Shown piece after piece: positions 20,485 through 32,730 of a DNA stretch of 64,000 nt. Position 1 is the first letter of the stretch, and every line of letters starts with the position of its first letter. Made by a program: the position numbers and the translations under genes. The stretch covers positions 20,211,201 to 20,275,200 of the forward strand of contig NC_092670.1 in assembly GCF_964355755.1 (NCBI RefSeq). The letters are read 5' to 3'. The DNA is from Antedon mediterranea. Taxonomy: Eukaryota > Echinodermata > Crinoidea > Comatulida > Antedonidae. Below the pieces are notes generated by a model. The model saw nothing but the letters and a program-made list of their open reading frames with translations, made no database searches and was not told the origin of the DNA.

Positions 20485-23024
20485 ATGAATGAAAAGAGAA
20501 AAAGTGGAGGGATATACTGTCCTGCAATTAATTGTAAAAGCAATTCAAAGGCCAACCCAGAACTTAAGTTTTACAATTTTCCCAAAGACAAGAACAGGTA
20601 AATTTATGTAATTAAATAAGTAGCCTACATCTTAACATAGGCCTATGCTATGTAGGGACTAACCTTACTTTACTGTGTATTCAATTTATACATATATTAA
20701 TAAACTAGGCTAGGTAGGCCTATTATTAATAATTATTATTTAAACGTAGGTATGAAATGATTATTATTATCATTATTAGGCTACTACTAGGCCTAGGCCT
20801 AGGCCTAGTACATTAATTATATAACAGTGAACTTACACTAATTTCTTCACTGTTCCCTGGTTATATTACTTTATCCTTTAAAATTTAGTACCTTAAACAA
20901 CTTTTAAAACTTTCAATTCAAGAAACATTTATTGACCAAATATTATATCATTACAATTGTTGGCATATAAGTAAAAATTTGGTCGAAAGACTACAAGAAG
21001 CCCAATTGGCATGTCGGTGTAGTCCCTCTTTTTACATTATACAAATAATAATAATAATAATAATAATACTTAATATAAACAAATTGTGATCTTAATTATT
21101 TCATGCTTTCCGTCTCATGGTTAATATTTGCTTTCTGTCTCATGGTTATTTTATTTCGTTTAATTTAACTAGCCGTTACATACATTACAGTATATTAACG
21201 CATGAAATAATTATTATTATCATTATTAGGCTAGGACATTAGTTATAATAACAGTGAAATTACACTATTTTTATTGTTCCCTGGTTATATTACTTATCCG
21301 TTGAGTAGCCCTAACAAACAATTTTTAATTGAATCTTATACTTAATATTTATGAAATTCAACCGTTAGTTAGTTAGTGGTTTTAGGTTAGGCTTAAGTAT
21401 TTGACTTTAGGCCCTAACCAATTTGAAAATCAATTAGCATGCACGCAGACGTCCTATAATTACGTAAACGTTAATTATGATAAAGCAAAAACTCACCAGA
21501 CAATTATTAATTTACAGGTGTGCAAAATGGGCCCAGAACACACGACGCGCGGATTTGAGAAGGAAACCAAGTTCCTATTTACATCGTAATTGCCGCTTGT
21601 GCAATATTCATTTCGAAGAATCTCAAATACTGATGGTCACAAGAAGACTTGTATGGAATGCAGTCCTTACAATATTTGATGTCCCAAATCCACCCCACCA
21701 AGTAACAGTGCGGCGTAAATTACCCACAAGACACTCGGAGGCAACACCAACTCCAGAAAACAATGTTCGAACGTTACAGACTGTTCACAGTGAAACAAGT
21801 AAGTGAATATAGTACTAGTGTACTAATAAAATACATTACAATAATTAGATTGTGAAAGTTCTTATTTTCTTCCTGATACAAACATATTGTTCATTAATGT
21901 TCTCTTTTTATACTTACCGTATTTGGCCTGTCAAAAAAAGTTATGTTGGCATTTAATATTTCGTTGTGTGACGTGGTACTTATTCTTAATTGTTGTTTTT
22001 GTGTAGGGGCTCCCCGTCATCATTCTGATCATAACTATGCTATGACGTCTACCGTGACTCCTTCAACACAAGACAGGACTGAAGATGAGTGCCAAGTTCC
22101 AAGTAAGCATTATATACCCTATACACAAAATGTTATTTATTAAAGTCTAGATTGACTGATTGGATAACTAACTGTTGGACTGATTCCAACTACTACTATT
22201 ATTAATATTATAATAATAATTATTATTATTATCATTCTCAATCACAGATGCATGTGTTCCCTTTTTATTTCCAGATATACCGATACCCTTAAATGAGACG
22301 CCGGCTAGACAATCATGTCCGTCAACTTCAAGACATGCCAGTACTTTGAAATATCGAGTGAGGGTATGCCGACTTAAAGCAAAAATGAAGAAGATACAGT
22401 CTACCATCATTGAACTAGCAGGTGGTGATCAAATCGAAAGTATAATTCAGAAAGCTAAAACCTACATGAGTACTAATGCCTTAGATTTCTTTGCCGGCCG
22501 GTCAACTACGAATTGGCAAGAAGAAACCAAAGGGCCGTCGTTATACAGTGAAAGACCGCTTGTTTTCAATGGCGTTACATTTCCAAGGTCCCAGGGCTTA
22601 CAGGTTTTGTAGAAAGATGTTTGTCCTTCCACACCCAAGATCACTGAAAAGGTGGCTACATCGAGTCGAAGTGAAACCAGGATTTAATGATGCCACTTTT
22701 TCATCATTAAAAATTAGATGTGCAACATTCAACGAACGTGAACGTGTGGTGGCCGTGTCCCTTGATGAAATGTCCCTGAAAGCTGCCATCAAATACAATC
22801 GTTATAAAGATTGCATGGAAGGGTTAGAAAACTATGGGAGCATTGGCACAACAAAGAAGGTTGCTACACAGGCGCTAGTGTTCATGGTTAGGAGTATGAC
22901 ATCTAGATGGAAGCAGTTTACGTACGTAAACCTACGCATATTCTATGCTGTTAAATTCTTCAACAGAGACATAATCAGTGATAAGAAGAAGAGTAAAAAA
23001 TTAATTAAAGTATCACATTTATGA
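20485..23024 (+). pseudogene. Broken THAP-domain P-element transposase
   Basis: Exons 20485-20597, 21518-21798, 22007-22102 and 22275 onward. Residues 1 to about 95 form a THAP zinc finger: CPAINC, the LKFYNFP motif, then a tryptophan (KWAQN), the CRLCNIHF C-x2-C..H pair, and the hallmark AVLTIFDVP (AVPTIF-box). A basic/Leu-rich segment (RVCRLKAKMKKIQS) follows, then transposase sequence GRRYT, LPHPRSLKRWL, SLDEMSLK and FMVRSM..WKQ. At CCGGCCGG (22494-22501) the frame shifts from that of LDFFAG to that of GQLRIGKKKPKG, consistent with a 4-bp CCGG duplication. After WKQ the reading frame ends within 30 codons, and no GTP-binding or late catalytic part exists downstream. Start ATG 20485 is inside the element and in THAP frame. 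Confidence 0.85.
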
Positions 23025-23547
23025 GGTATGGTAATTGTAGGAGGTCTGTACGCGCCCCGGTCTGTGCATTATCGGCTAGAAATGATGATCATTACGACGG
23101 TCTGGTATGATGATTGAATAATTGTAAATATGATGATTTTATTTCAATGTTTCTACATTTTTTATATTTCCTCTGGGTGGCCCGTGCATCATTTTGCAAT
23201 AGTTATTGAGTTAATTTTAAACTGAGACTACTATAACATAACTAATTGCTATCTCAGGTTTTAAATAAATTATAATAACAAATGAATGTCATGGCGAATG
23301 ATGGGTACATAATGCAGTAGTCCTAGTATGAATTGTCTCAGAATTGACTATCATAATCTGTTTCATGTCATGACTGTAGGCTTAAGCCTATGATTGTTTA
23401 TAAATATATTCCTAAAAATTATTGCAATAAAATAGTCGAAGTAGTGATTTTAAAAAGTGACTTCTTGTTCTTTTTTAATTGTTTATAACACACTATTTGA
23501 CTAATATATTTTCCTAATATGCACTGTTTTGCTGCTGGATGAAAAGT

Positions 23548-23588
23548 AGTATATAAGATCTTTGGAATAAACCAAAGATCATATACTA
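23548..23588. repeat. Palindrome inside the P-element: two TIR-like ends facing each other across 8 bp
   Basis: AGTATATAAGATCTTTG (23548-23564) equals the inverted outer 17 bp of the left TIR. GAATAAAC (23565-23572) separates it from CAAAGATCATATACT (23573 onward). It can form a stem-loop. Confidence 0.75.
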
Positions 23589-23726
23589 TTATTGTGATGA
23601 AAAAAATGAGTATTCAGTTACAATACAGTAGACATATCTGATCCATAAATCTACTCGTTTGAGCGAGAGGGCGCCCTATAAAATGAGCTCCATGTGTGTT
23701 ACATGAATTGCACGTAAAATTCCGAG

Positions 23727-23757
23727 AGTGTCCTATCTTTAGATTATAAGATCTTTG
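23727..23757. repeat. Right terminal inverted repeat of the P-element
   Basis: Reverse complement begins CAAAGATCTTATAATCTAAA and ends AGGACACT. Followed by ATTGAAAT. Confidence 0.9.
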
Positions 23758-23765
23758 ATTGAAAT

Positions 23766-24975
23766 AGAATAAACATTTTAATTTAGTGGCAGAAAAAACA
23801 TTTAGTATGAAATTAAGGGTGTTGTCTGGACAGTTAGGCCAACACCCCTTCGTCCGCCCCTGAACTGTGGTAGATATAATAATGTTGATAAACCATATAT
23901 TATAGTTCTATGATGAAACGATGACGATGATGATTTACCGAAACAGATAACTAAAAGAGAAGATGCGCAAATTTTACAGACTTCATAGAAGTTTAGGTTG
24001 AAGATGAACTATAGAGGGCGACAATATTTTTCTGCTCGAACAAATATTTTTCACCGAATTTATTAAAGATCGAGCAGCTATCCTTAGGCCTAGGTACGTA
24101 CTGATATATTTTGCTATTTTTAATATAAATACACTCTCCTTTTGTTCAAATAATATTTCAAAGTTATCAATCGTGAACTAGTGTTCAATAATATAGTAGG
24201 TTGTGTTTCTTTTTAACCTGTTAGTATGCCTCACATCTTGAAATAAATGTGGCTAGGCTAGCTAGGCTACTAGACATCCTCCTACCTAGACACTAGCGGA
24301 ATTAATAGTGCTGACTGCTGTCGAGCATTAATTACTAGAGAGACTTTCTTCCATTGTTGTTTGCGTGCCGTAAAACCCGGTAAACGAGTAGGCCTAGGTT
24401 AGAGAACGCCTCACACTCAGCCTAGCCTATACTAGGCCTAGCCTAGGTCTAATAAGATACTATTACTGGTAAAAAAATGTAAACTAAAGGTGTTACTGAA
24501 TATTGTTTAGTAGGCTAGGCACATAAGCTCTAAATTAATTATATTTTAATGAATTTATATATAAAAATATTCATATAGCCTAGGCCTACTTATTAAAATT
24601 AATTATTAAATATTGTTAATGACGTTAGCCTAGGCTAGACCAGGGTCATTTATATAAATAATAATTCCAAAACTAATATAATATTAAATAATTATTATTA
24701 TACTGTAAATTTACCAGGTTATCATGTTAGTAGCATAGGCCAGGACCATTTATATAATAAAACATAAACCAATATAATATTAAATAATAAATTTATTAAA
24801 TGTTACCTTCAGTATACTCTAAATTTAATTTTACCACGTTGGAAATGTTGAGAAATCTTTAAAATTGTATTTAGATATGAGATGATGTATTTGCCCGACG
24901 TTTAGACAAAAAGTTGAATTTTCTTTCTGATGTTGAAAAAAACTTAATCATTGTATGCCTCGATGACCAGCTGAC
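23766..24975. other. MKK4 upstream flank and 5' UTR
   Basis: AT-rich sequence with scattered TAGGCCTA words and no ORF of note. The MKK4 leader must lie here, but I cannot place a promoter or transcription start. Confidence 0.5.
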
Positions 24976-27900
24976 ATGGCTGCACCAAATTTTAGAGGTA
25001 AGTTCACTCTACTACTACAGTCCACTCTCTTATGTGTAACTTTATTTAGTCTCAAGTCTTTCTAGGTACGATACGATATTATTTAATGTCATTTTAACAA
25101 CGAGGTACAAATGAAACTGATTGGTTTACATTTTGATTTACATACAATTATACAAACAATGAATTTAAAAAAAGCATGTAACTGTACCCAATGAATCTAA
25201 AGAGAACTTGCTATTAAATATGTGAATTCAATTATAAACAAACGATTGTCGGCAGCGTTTAGTGTTTTGATTCAAAGTGATCAGTCTATCAGTTTGATTA
25301 AGCTGAAACCTATTAATAGTTTAAAAAATGAATTAAAAAGCATTTTACTAGTTTTTGTTTGTTTTTTCCACAGTGACCGGGGTTATAAGTCGACCTAGAC
25401 TTACCCTGCAAATAGATTCCCCGATACACACGGAGAAAAAAAAGGAGAACTTTGCCTCTAGGGGCCCAACACATCTGTAAGTTTGTCAATGTTTGTTATG
25501 TAAAATGCAGACCCACAATATTCAGGTTTTAGATTTTTACAGAAAAGGCAATGAAAACATCACATTATAAAATATATTAGGTTTAATTGAAGGATCTACT
25601 ACTGTAGACAATGATGATGCTTCCAATCTAAAGCTCTGTTTACACTATCAAACTTTATGTGACAAAAAAATGTGATGTGCCCATATATGGACATGATGAT
25701 GTTATATCACTACCATATTTGAGCATATTACAACTATATTTGAGTGTACGATTGAAGTTAGGAGAGAAGAATCATTTCAAAGCAAGATGTTCATTATTAT
25801 GCATTATGCCACTTGTTACTACACTACATTTCTTCTGTCCTAAAACACACACATTTTTTGTTTTTTTTTTCTTTTATAGAGAAAGGATGAAATCCAGAAG
25901 TCTAGAATCCATAGGAAAGTTAAACATATCTCCTGATGAGGTAATCATTTGGCATAATTTAATCATCAGACGCGAGGGCAAAAATATGCAAATTATTTTT
26001 ATATACAGTACAGCCAGGTTGTAGAGAAAAGAATGACTCTTGACTGGACTGGTGAATGTTGTTTCTTCCCCAAACTCATACTAAACTCATACTAAAACTC
26101 ATGTTAAAGTCCCATTCCCTACGTATTTTAGATCAAATTTAAGGTCACAAACTACATTTAAACATGTAAAAATAAATACTATATAGTCCTATTGCAATAA
26201 CTTTTTCGTCTTTAAACAGTTTCAAATATGAAAAATAAGTTGATTGTAATAATTTAAGTGGCCCACTATAAATTGCAACATGAAGTGTGCACGGATTGAT
26301 ATTTTCGCTTTTCTTCTGTGATTCACCCACTTTCGATCGTGAAGAAAAAACAAATGGAAGATTTGACAACGAAAATACCAGGTTTTCCCCAATCTGTATT
26401 AATGGATTCTGTCAATGGGACTTTAAAGGTGTATGCATGGTTTGTTTAAAAAGTTTACAAAGCTAAGTGGAAATATAATGCTTAACTAACTGGTTGTTTA
26501 CTATTTTTATTTTGTAGTGTTATGACTTCACTGCCCATGATTTACAAGACCAGGGAGAAATTGGACGTGGCAATTATGGATCGGTTAACAAAATGATACA
26601 CATTCCAAGTGACACGCTTATGGCGGTGAAGGTACCCAAGACTTCTTAATCATATTACATTGATATTTTCTATTTTTATATTATTTGTTTCTGATTGTAT
26701 TAAGTGCATCAAAGTTGCATTTTGTTGATTATTCTTATACGAGTGAGTTAGTGGCCAAGCGGTTAAGACAGTGGAACCGTATTACCCTGCCATATTAACA
26801 TCGGCAAGGGTTCAAGCCTCACTTGCTCCATGGTTCTGGTGGTAGAATGAGTCTTCTCGGATAAGGACTATAAACCCTAGGTCCAGTGTACACATCTGGC
26901 TCATGTGCACTTTAAAGACCCTAGTACATCTTTCGAGACGAGTAGTGGCTTACCCCGGTGTACTAGTATGTACAGCCACTGTCACTCATCAAGAGGGCCC
27001 CTTGATTGTCAGCATACACTGTTTAGGATCACCCTCTATAAATAAGGTGAAATAAGAAAATAAACTAAAAATGCTTCATAACAGGTTGCATTTCCTTGAT
27101 TACGTTTATTCCTCTTTTTTTTTCATTTCCTGTTCCATATTCCATGTTCTCCTGTTAGCTTGCATTTCCTGAGTGGCCAGCATAAACTTTTATATAATTT
27201 ATTTAGCTTTAATATATTCTATTTCATTATATTTCTTTAGAGAATTAGGTCGACAGTAGAGGAAAAAGACCAGAAGCAACTGTTAATGGACTTAGACGTG
27301 GTTAAGAGAAGCAGCGAATGCCCTTATATTATTAAGTTCTTTGGAGCATTATTTAAAGAGGTATGGTTAAAAATAATACATATTTATAACATGTGCATCT
27401 CCATGAAGGTGCAGTATTGTATAATAGATGATTTTTTGCTTGTAAGTTTATGTAGTTGTTGGCCGCAGTGTGTTGGATGTTGGACTACTGATCATTATGG
27501 CTAATAAAGAAATAAAAATAAGATTGCGAGTTCGAAACCAACCCTCGCCGCATTGCTTGTATCCTTAGGCAAGACACTTTACTTACGTTTGCCTCTCTCC
27601 TCTCTATAAATGGGTACCTGTTTAGGTCAAAACACTCTTTCGCTGATTACTAGCTGCTTTATGGGAGTACGTTTCCATACATGTTTGATTAAAAAAATTA
27701 CCCGCTGTAATAATGTGAAGCCCTTCGAAACTTTGTGCAATTAGCGCTATATAAGAACGAGAACGAACAAGCATTTATGTTGCTATTGTTGTACCTTTAA
27801 CTCGAGCCCACTACTTCTGGTAAAGTTTCAAGTATGCTATATATCTGAGAACTAACATGAGCTTGATCTGCCTATATCCAATTGTTGCTTTTTATTATTT

Positions 27901-30648
27901 TATCCAAATATTATTTGTTAAAATGTTATAACCGTTTGTGTTTATTTTAGGGCGATTGTTGGATTTGTATGGAACTAATGGATACCTCACTTGATAAATT
28001 TTATAAATTCCATCACAATCATTTAAAACAAAGCATACCAGAACCAATACTTGGTAAAGTGACAGAGGCAGTAAGTACACATAAAGATTAATTTTACTGC
28101 AGTTTTTGCAGTAATTTTTTATTGTGAAATTATGGCTTGTTAGAATAAGTTGTCTCTGGTAATTAATAATTGAATAGGATTTGAGAGACACTTTATTTTA
28201 ATTATTTAATTTTTTTTTACAGACCGTCAAAGCTTTACACTATTTGAAAGAAAAACTTAAGATTATACATAGAGGTGAATATTACTTCTTATTAATTATT
28301 TTTTCTGCCGATTTTCGCTACTGTATCTGTTTCTAATGTATCATATGGTATGGTATAATACAACATCACATGTGTTTGTATCTAGTAGTAAACTAACCCT
28401 TAACCTAACCTTACATGATACAGGCACTACATGTGATATAAATGAGATCCTGTATTACCAAATATTGCTATGATACTCGGAAATAGATAAGTATGTGGAA
28501 ATACAGCACTGGGATTCGAGTGATGTTTTTTGAAATTGTAATTTCTCTAATAAATACTTTTATCCACAGATGTCAAACCATCCAACATTTTAATTGATGT
28601 CAAAGGTCAAATCAAGCTATGCGATTTTGGCATCAGTGGTCAACTTGTTGACTCAATCGCCAAAACTAGAGATGCGGGTTGCAAACCATATATGGCAGTA
28701 AGTAACGTTTATTTTTTCTTCAAGTTTCATGGATTACATGGATTTTATGAAAAAAGACAAATTCAGTAATTGGTTTATTTGTCCACATGTGAAAGTAATA
28801 TGCTTGTCAACACTATCAAAAAAGTTTGATGTTCCTAAATATGGTAGTGATATACCCAAATATGGGGCTGCACATCACATTTTTTTGTCACATAAACTTT
28901 GATAGTGTAGACAGAGCCTAATGTTTTGGTTTATTCTCTTTACAGCCTGAACGAATTGATCCTCAAGTTTCAACGTTTGATATTAGATCGGATGTATGGA
29001 GCCTTGGGATTACCTTAGTAAGTAGACACTGTAATTTGTATAAAATATTTGATTAATAAGGACTGACTGGCCACAGTGTTTAAACATATATTACCCCTCT
29101 TTTTGCAGGAAAGTTTTCTTATAATAATAATAATACTTCATTCATCTTTTTTTTTTTTTCGTACCGTCTTTGATTCATAATGATCAAAACATACATAATT
29201 TAAAGATGGAAAGCTTCCACAGAATCTCGCAAGGCCTTATAAATATGTAGAATAGGCGTTTTCTATCTACTGTAGTGTATATAAAAATAATAAGTATAAA
29301 GTGGTTGATATAATAGTGAACAATCTTGCATCCAAGATGTCTTGTCCATTTTATTTAATGTTTTTTGTTTTAACTTTAGATTGAAATCTCCACTGGAAAA
29401 TTTCCATATCCAAAATGGCAAAGTGTGTTTGACCAGTTGACCCAAGTGGTCAAGGGGGATCCACCTCAACTTACAAACAACGATGAGCATCAGTTTTCCC
29501 CTGAATACACAGAATTTGTTAACATTTGGTAAGTTTTAGGAAAAGGATTGTGATAGGTTAGGTGGTGGGGGGGGGGGGCGGATTTGCTGTCGGTTGGTGA
29601 GATATCTCATATCAGGTCAGTTTTAGTCAGTCAAATGGCCAAGCGGTTAAGGCAGGGACGCCATTCAGTGTACTTAAAGAGCCAACAATATTGGTATGGG
29701 TTCCAGGCCGACTTGCTCCAAGTTCTAGTGGTGGAAAAAGTCTTCTCGGATATGGTCCAGTGTACACAGTCGTAACCCGTGTGCACTTTAAAGAACCCAG
29801 TTCGTCATTCGAGACGAGTAGAGGGGTTACCCCGGTGAACAGGTTCACAAAATAACCCCTGTATCAGGGGGACAACCACCTATCTGATAGGAAAGTCATT
29901 CATTTACTATTGGTAATCCTTGGCCTTGTGCCTAAAAACATAAAAATAAAGATTTAAAAAACTTTGAGTTTGTATGTGAGGACAGTGACAAGGAACTATT
30001 TTACTTTAAATAATTAAATTATTAATATTGATTCAGATTCCATCAGATATTTAATTTCATTTTCAGTTTAACAAAGGATGTGGCAAAAAGACCTAAATAC
30101 AAAGATTTACTGGTAAGTTCAAAAATTTGATTTTGTCAAAAAAAATGTGATATGCCCATATATGGACATGATGATGTCATATCACTACCATATTTGAGCA
30201 CACTTTTTAGACTAACTAGTTTAGCTTTAGTTAAATGCATTGTTGTTGTCATTGCAACATCTATGGCTGGTTAAAATGCCATTGCTAAGTTCTATACCTA
30301 ATTCTATATCTATCAGTACCCTGCCCAATTAATACATTGTTTAACTAAATGATTAATGACCTTTTAAGCTACTGAAGCCTTTTCATTGATATATAGTGCC
30401 TATCCATAATTTTAATTTTTGTAAACATACTTAAGAATAACAATATGCTTAGTTATTTCCTAGGAAAAGTTTGCATATATCCTGTTGTTGATGTTTTATT
30501 AACGCTTTTGATATGCAAATTGTATTCTTTACAGCGGGACAAATTCATACATAGGTATGCAAATGAAGATGTCGGGGTTGCACAATATTTCCAACGAATT
30601 CTTGCACAAGTTAGGAACTACCCAGCAGCTGTCGACGTGCGTGTATAA
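24976..30648 (+). CDS. MAP2K4: Dual-specificity MAP kinase kinase 4 (MKK4/SEK1)
   Basis: Twelve coding exons: 24976-24997, 25374-25476, 25880-25940, 26518-26631, 27241-27360, 27951-28070, 28223-28274, 28570-28697, 28946-29017, 29380-29528, 30067-30112, 30535-30648, totalling 1,101 nt (366 aa; vertebrate MKK4 is about 399). MKK4 phosphorylates Thr and Tyr of JNK and p38 in the cytoplasm. Seen: YDFTAHDLQ entry, glycine loop GRGNYG (78-83), MAVK lysine at 100, [20 protein letters not shown] at 196-198, DFG at 216-218, activation-loop SIAKT (Ser226/Thr230 in the position of the MAP3K sites), then PYMAPERIDP and FPYPKW. The segment after ERIDP is about four residues shorter than in vertebrates. 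Sequence is closest to MKK4 among MKKs. A poly(A) signal AATAAA occurs at 32467, but the 3' UTR end is uncertain. Confidence 0.96.
25632..25745. repeat. MITE family A, truncated copy 5
   Basis: Left end AGCTCTGTTTACACTATC preceded by TAA, then the shared GTGATGTGCCCATATATGG core. The right inverted end is missing. It lies in MKK4 intron 2. Confidence 0.75.
26742..27060 (+). repeat. tRNA-derived SINE family 1, copy in MKK4 intron 4
   Basis: The head AGTGGCCAAGCGGTTAAGAC contains an A-box (TGGCCAAGCGG), and GGTTCAAGCCT about 60 bp later is a B-box, as in Leu/Ser-type tRNAs. A shared body follows: TCTTCTCGGATAAGGACTAT, GGTCCAGTGTACACA, CACTTTAAAGA, TACCCCGGTG. The tRNA fold is not complete, so it is a retroposon head and not a working tRNA. 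Confidence 0.82.
27455..27765 (+). repeat. SINE family 2 copy in MKK4 intron 5
   Basis: GTTGGCCGCAGTGTGTTGGA head, GCGAGTTCGAAACC B-box-like element, ACTTACGTTTGCCTCTCTCC body, CGTTTCCATACATGTTTGAT, and an AGCGCTATATAAGAACGA tail. It is distinct from SINE family 1. Confidence 0.77.
28803..28918. repeat. MITE family A, copy 6
   Basis: Degraded left end (CAACACTATCAAA) and a good right end (GATAGTGTAGACAGAGCC followed by TAA). It lies in MKK4 intron 8, ending 27 bp before exon 9. Confidence 0.75.
29627..29950 (+). repeat. tRNA-derived SINE family 1, copy in MKK4 intron 10
   Basis: The head AATGGCCAAGCGGTTAAGGC and body CCAGTGTACACAGTCGTAAC, GTGCACTTTAAAGAACCCAG and GGGGTTACCCCGGTGAAC match the other copies. 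The tail reads CCTTGGCCTTGTGCCTAAAA. A G-run (about 29568-29578) lies just before it. Confidence 0.82.
30130..30225. repeat. MITE family A, internal fragment 7
   Basis: Only the core is recognisable (GTCAAAAAAAATGTGATATG, CCATATATGGACATGATGAT). Both terminal repeats are lost. It is in MKK4 intron 11. Confidence 0.6.
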
Positions 30649-31227
30649 CAAGGTCTTGTCGACAACATCTATCAAATTTATGGGTTTGTAGGGGGTTTTC
30701 CAAAATTCCTAGTTTCTATAAAACCTTATGTGGTCCATGAGATATTGAAAACAACCTGTTTTTAAAATATAAACCTCTCAATTTCAATAGTTTCGGGCAA
30801 ATTTGTATGCCTTTTGTTTATTTGGCTTTGTTTGTGTTGCAATTTGGCTGATTTGAATTTTTCCCAAAATTTGTTTAGAAAATATATTAAGTTTCAATTT
30901 CAACCGCATCTTTCTCCTAGATCATAATCACCATTATAGAGTTTAATAGTGTAATACTCTCAGACAGATGCCCCTAAATGGTGGAAATGATTACCATATT
31001 GTATTCAATTGTATGACAGACAAATCTGTTTTCACTTTTAATGCTTGCATCTTATGAGGCAACGTGCTAATATCTAAGTATGAAATACTTCGGTGACCTT
31101 TTGGTAGTTTCTCTAGCTTTCAACATGTAGGGTCAAGGTGTGTCAAGCCTTTAGAGTAGCCATGAGGTCAAAGGACAGATTAAAGACACTTTTGTAGCTT
31201 TGTTTCTTTACAGTCCACACAAAACCA

Positions 31228-31352
31228 GTAAAGTTAAACCTTTATGTGACAAAAAAATGTGTCCATATATGGAGGCGATGACATCATATCACTACCATAT
31301 TTGGGCACATCACGTTTTTTTGTCAAACTAGTTTTATAGTGTAGACAGAGCT
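31228..31352. repeat. MITE family A, copy 8
   Basis: Core plus right terminus TATAGTGTAGACAGAGCT; the left terminus is eroded. It lies in the presumed 3' UTR or downstream flank of MKK4. Confidence 0.7.
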
Positions 31353-32730
31353 TTGCACTAGACATACAGTTATTTATAGTTCTTAAGTTATCCAGGCACT
31401 TGTACTGTATCTCTACATACTGGTATAATTAGTATCGGTCCTGTATATGCATATATCACATGTTAGGCTTATGGCCTATGTGATACATATGACACTTTAT
31501 CACAGCATTTGCCTATGCTACTGTGCAAATTATAGATACAGTACAGCGAATCAGCTAATCCAAGAAGACGTATTTACACAGTTTTATCTAGCATGTAGAG
31601 TTTAACATACAAGTTATACAACCTGCATTTATTTGAACTTTTTAGTCCCATAATACTGGACTGTAATTTTTTTTTTCTTTTGAATTACACATTATAATAT
31701 CTTTCATTTTTATTATATGAAAATCGTATATTTTTTGTGTAAATACATATATATTTAAAACAAAAACATATTAGTGTATAAAATACTCTATGACAAAAGC
31801 AACAGGAGCGTGCTAGGTTTCTCAGAATCAGTATGGTTCAGTCTCTCTAGCCCACACTGTTGAGCAACAACAATGATTATGTATTCTTTAATTTTTAGTA
31901 ATCAATGGAAATCAATTAAATACAAAGATAGGGAGTCTTAAAACAATATTATTGGGCAAGTTAAGTACATACATTGATTTTACTGCAGTTAGTATAAAAT
32001 ATATACAGTAATATTTTGACCTTTTCGGTTGACTTGATAAGATGTTTGTATACTTTAAAGTATGATATATTATGAATATTGTTGTTCTTGTTTATACACA
32101 TTTTTGTTTTTATACCTACGTTCCTCCATATGCAAAATTCCGAGACGTTCGTCTAGATGTACTGTACTGAAATTACTGAAGATTATGAATATTAATTGGT
32201 GATTAGGGTTTGTGAAGCTTGGGACTTTGGCAAAAGATCTCATATTGTTTGCTCAGTTATTACTTAATATATGGCTAATTACAAGATTTTGTTTCTTTTG
32301 TAGATGTTAAATAAAAAAAAACAATTAATGTACTGCAGTGACTACACTCAGAATTACGGCAATAGATCCGACTAATCGGAATTACTGCAGTAATTATAAG
32401 TTACAGGTATTGATTTTGAAGCAAATCTCTTACAAGTTATGTTGTAAATCCAAAGAATTATGAATGAATAAAATTGAAATATGTTAGTTTCTAAGGTTAT
32501 ATATTTTTCTGTCGTCCGAGTACAATTAGAAGTGTATGTTTAATGGATAAACTAAAGGAAAACAATTGTCATTCATCATGATAGTGGTTTTTGATTGTGT
32601 TAAAAAATTGTTTCCTCGGACATCCTTTCTGTTTTTTTCCATCAAACAGCTCTTCTTCTAATTGCTCATTATTGTCATTACCCAATTTAATTATATTTAC
32701 TCTTTAAGGTAGACTTCTGTTGATCTGTAA

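Larger units (their letters stand above)
20306..23757 (+). mobile_element. P-element-type DNA transposon with 31-bp TIRs and 8-bp target duplication
   Basis: Left end 20306-20336 and right end 23727-23757 are inverted copies matching at 27 of 31 positions; both start CAAAGATCTTATA and end GACACT. ATTGAAAT is directly repeated outside them (20298-20305 and 23758-23765). A 31-bp TIR plus 8-bp duplication is the hallmark of the P superfamily, and a THAP-type transposase lies between. Inner inverted repeats also exist: CCCCCTCGCTTAAACGAGTA near 20383 against CTACTCGTTTGAGCGAGAGG near 23650. The 3,452-bp copy contains an internal partial duplication (20753-20883 and 21200-21305). It is flanked on the left by the truncated LINE. 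Confidence 0.9.

Noticed and set aside
22168-22410. 80-codon - strand ORF inside the P-element
   Set aside because: Opposite THAP-transposase exon 4 and its intron; no similarity to known proteins.
26742-26830. tRNA gene (A- and B-box present)
   Set aside because: The acceptor stem and anticodon arm do not close, and the same head recurs with a common non-tRNA body. It is a SINE.
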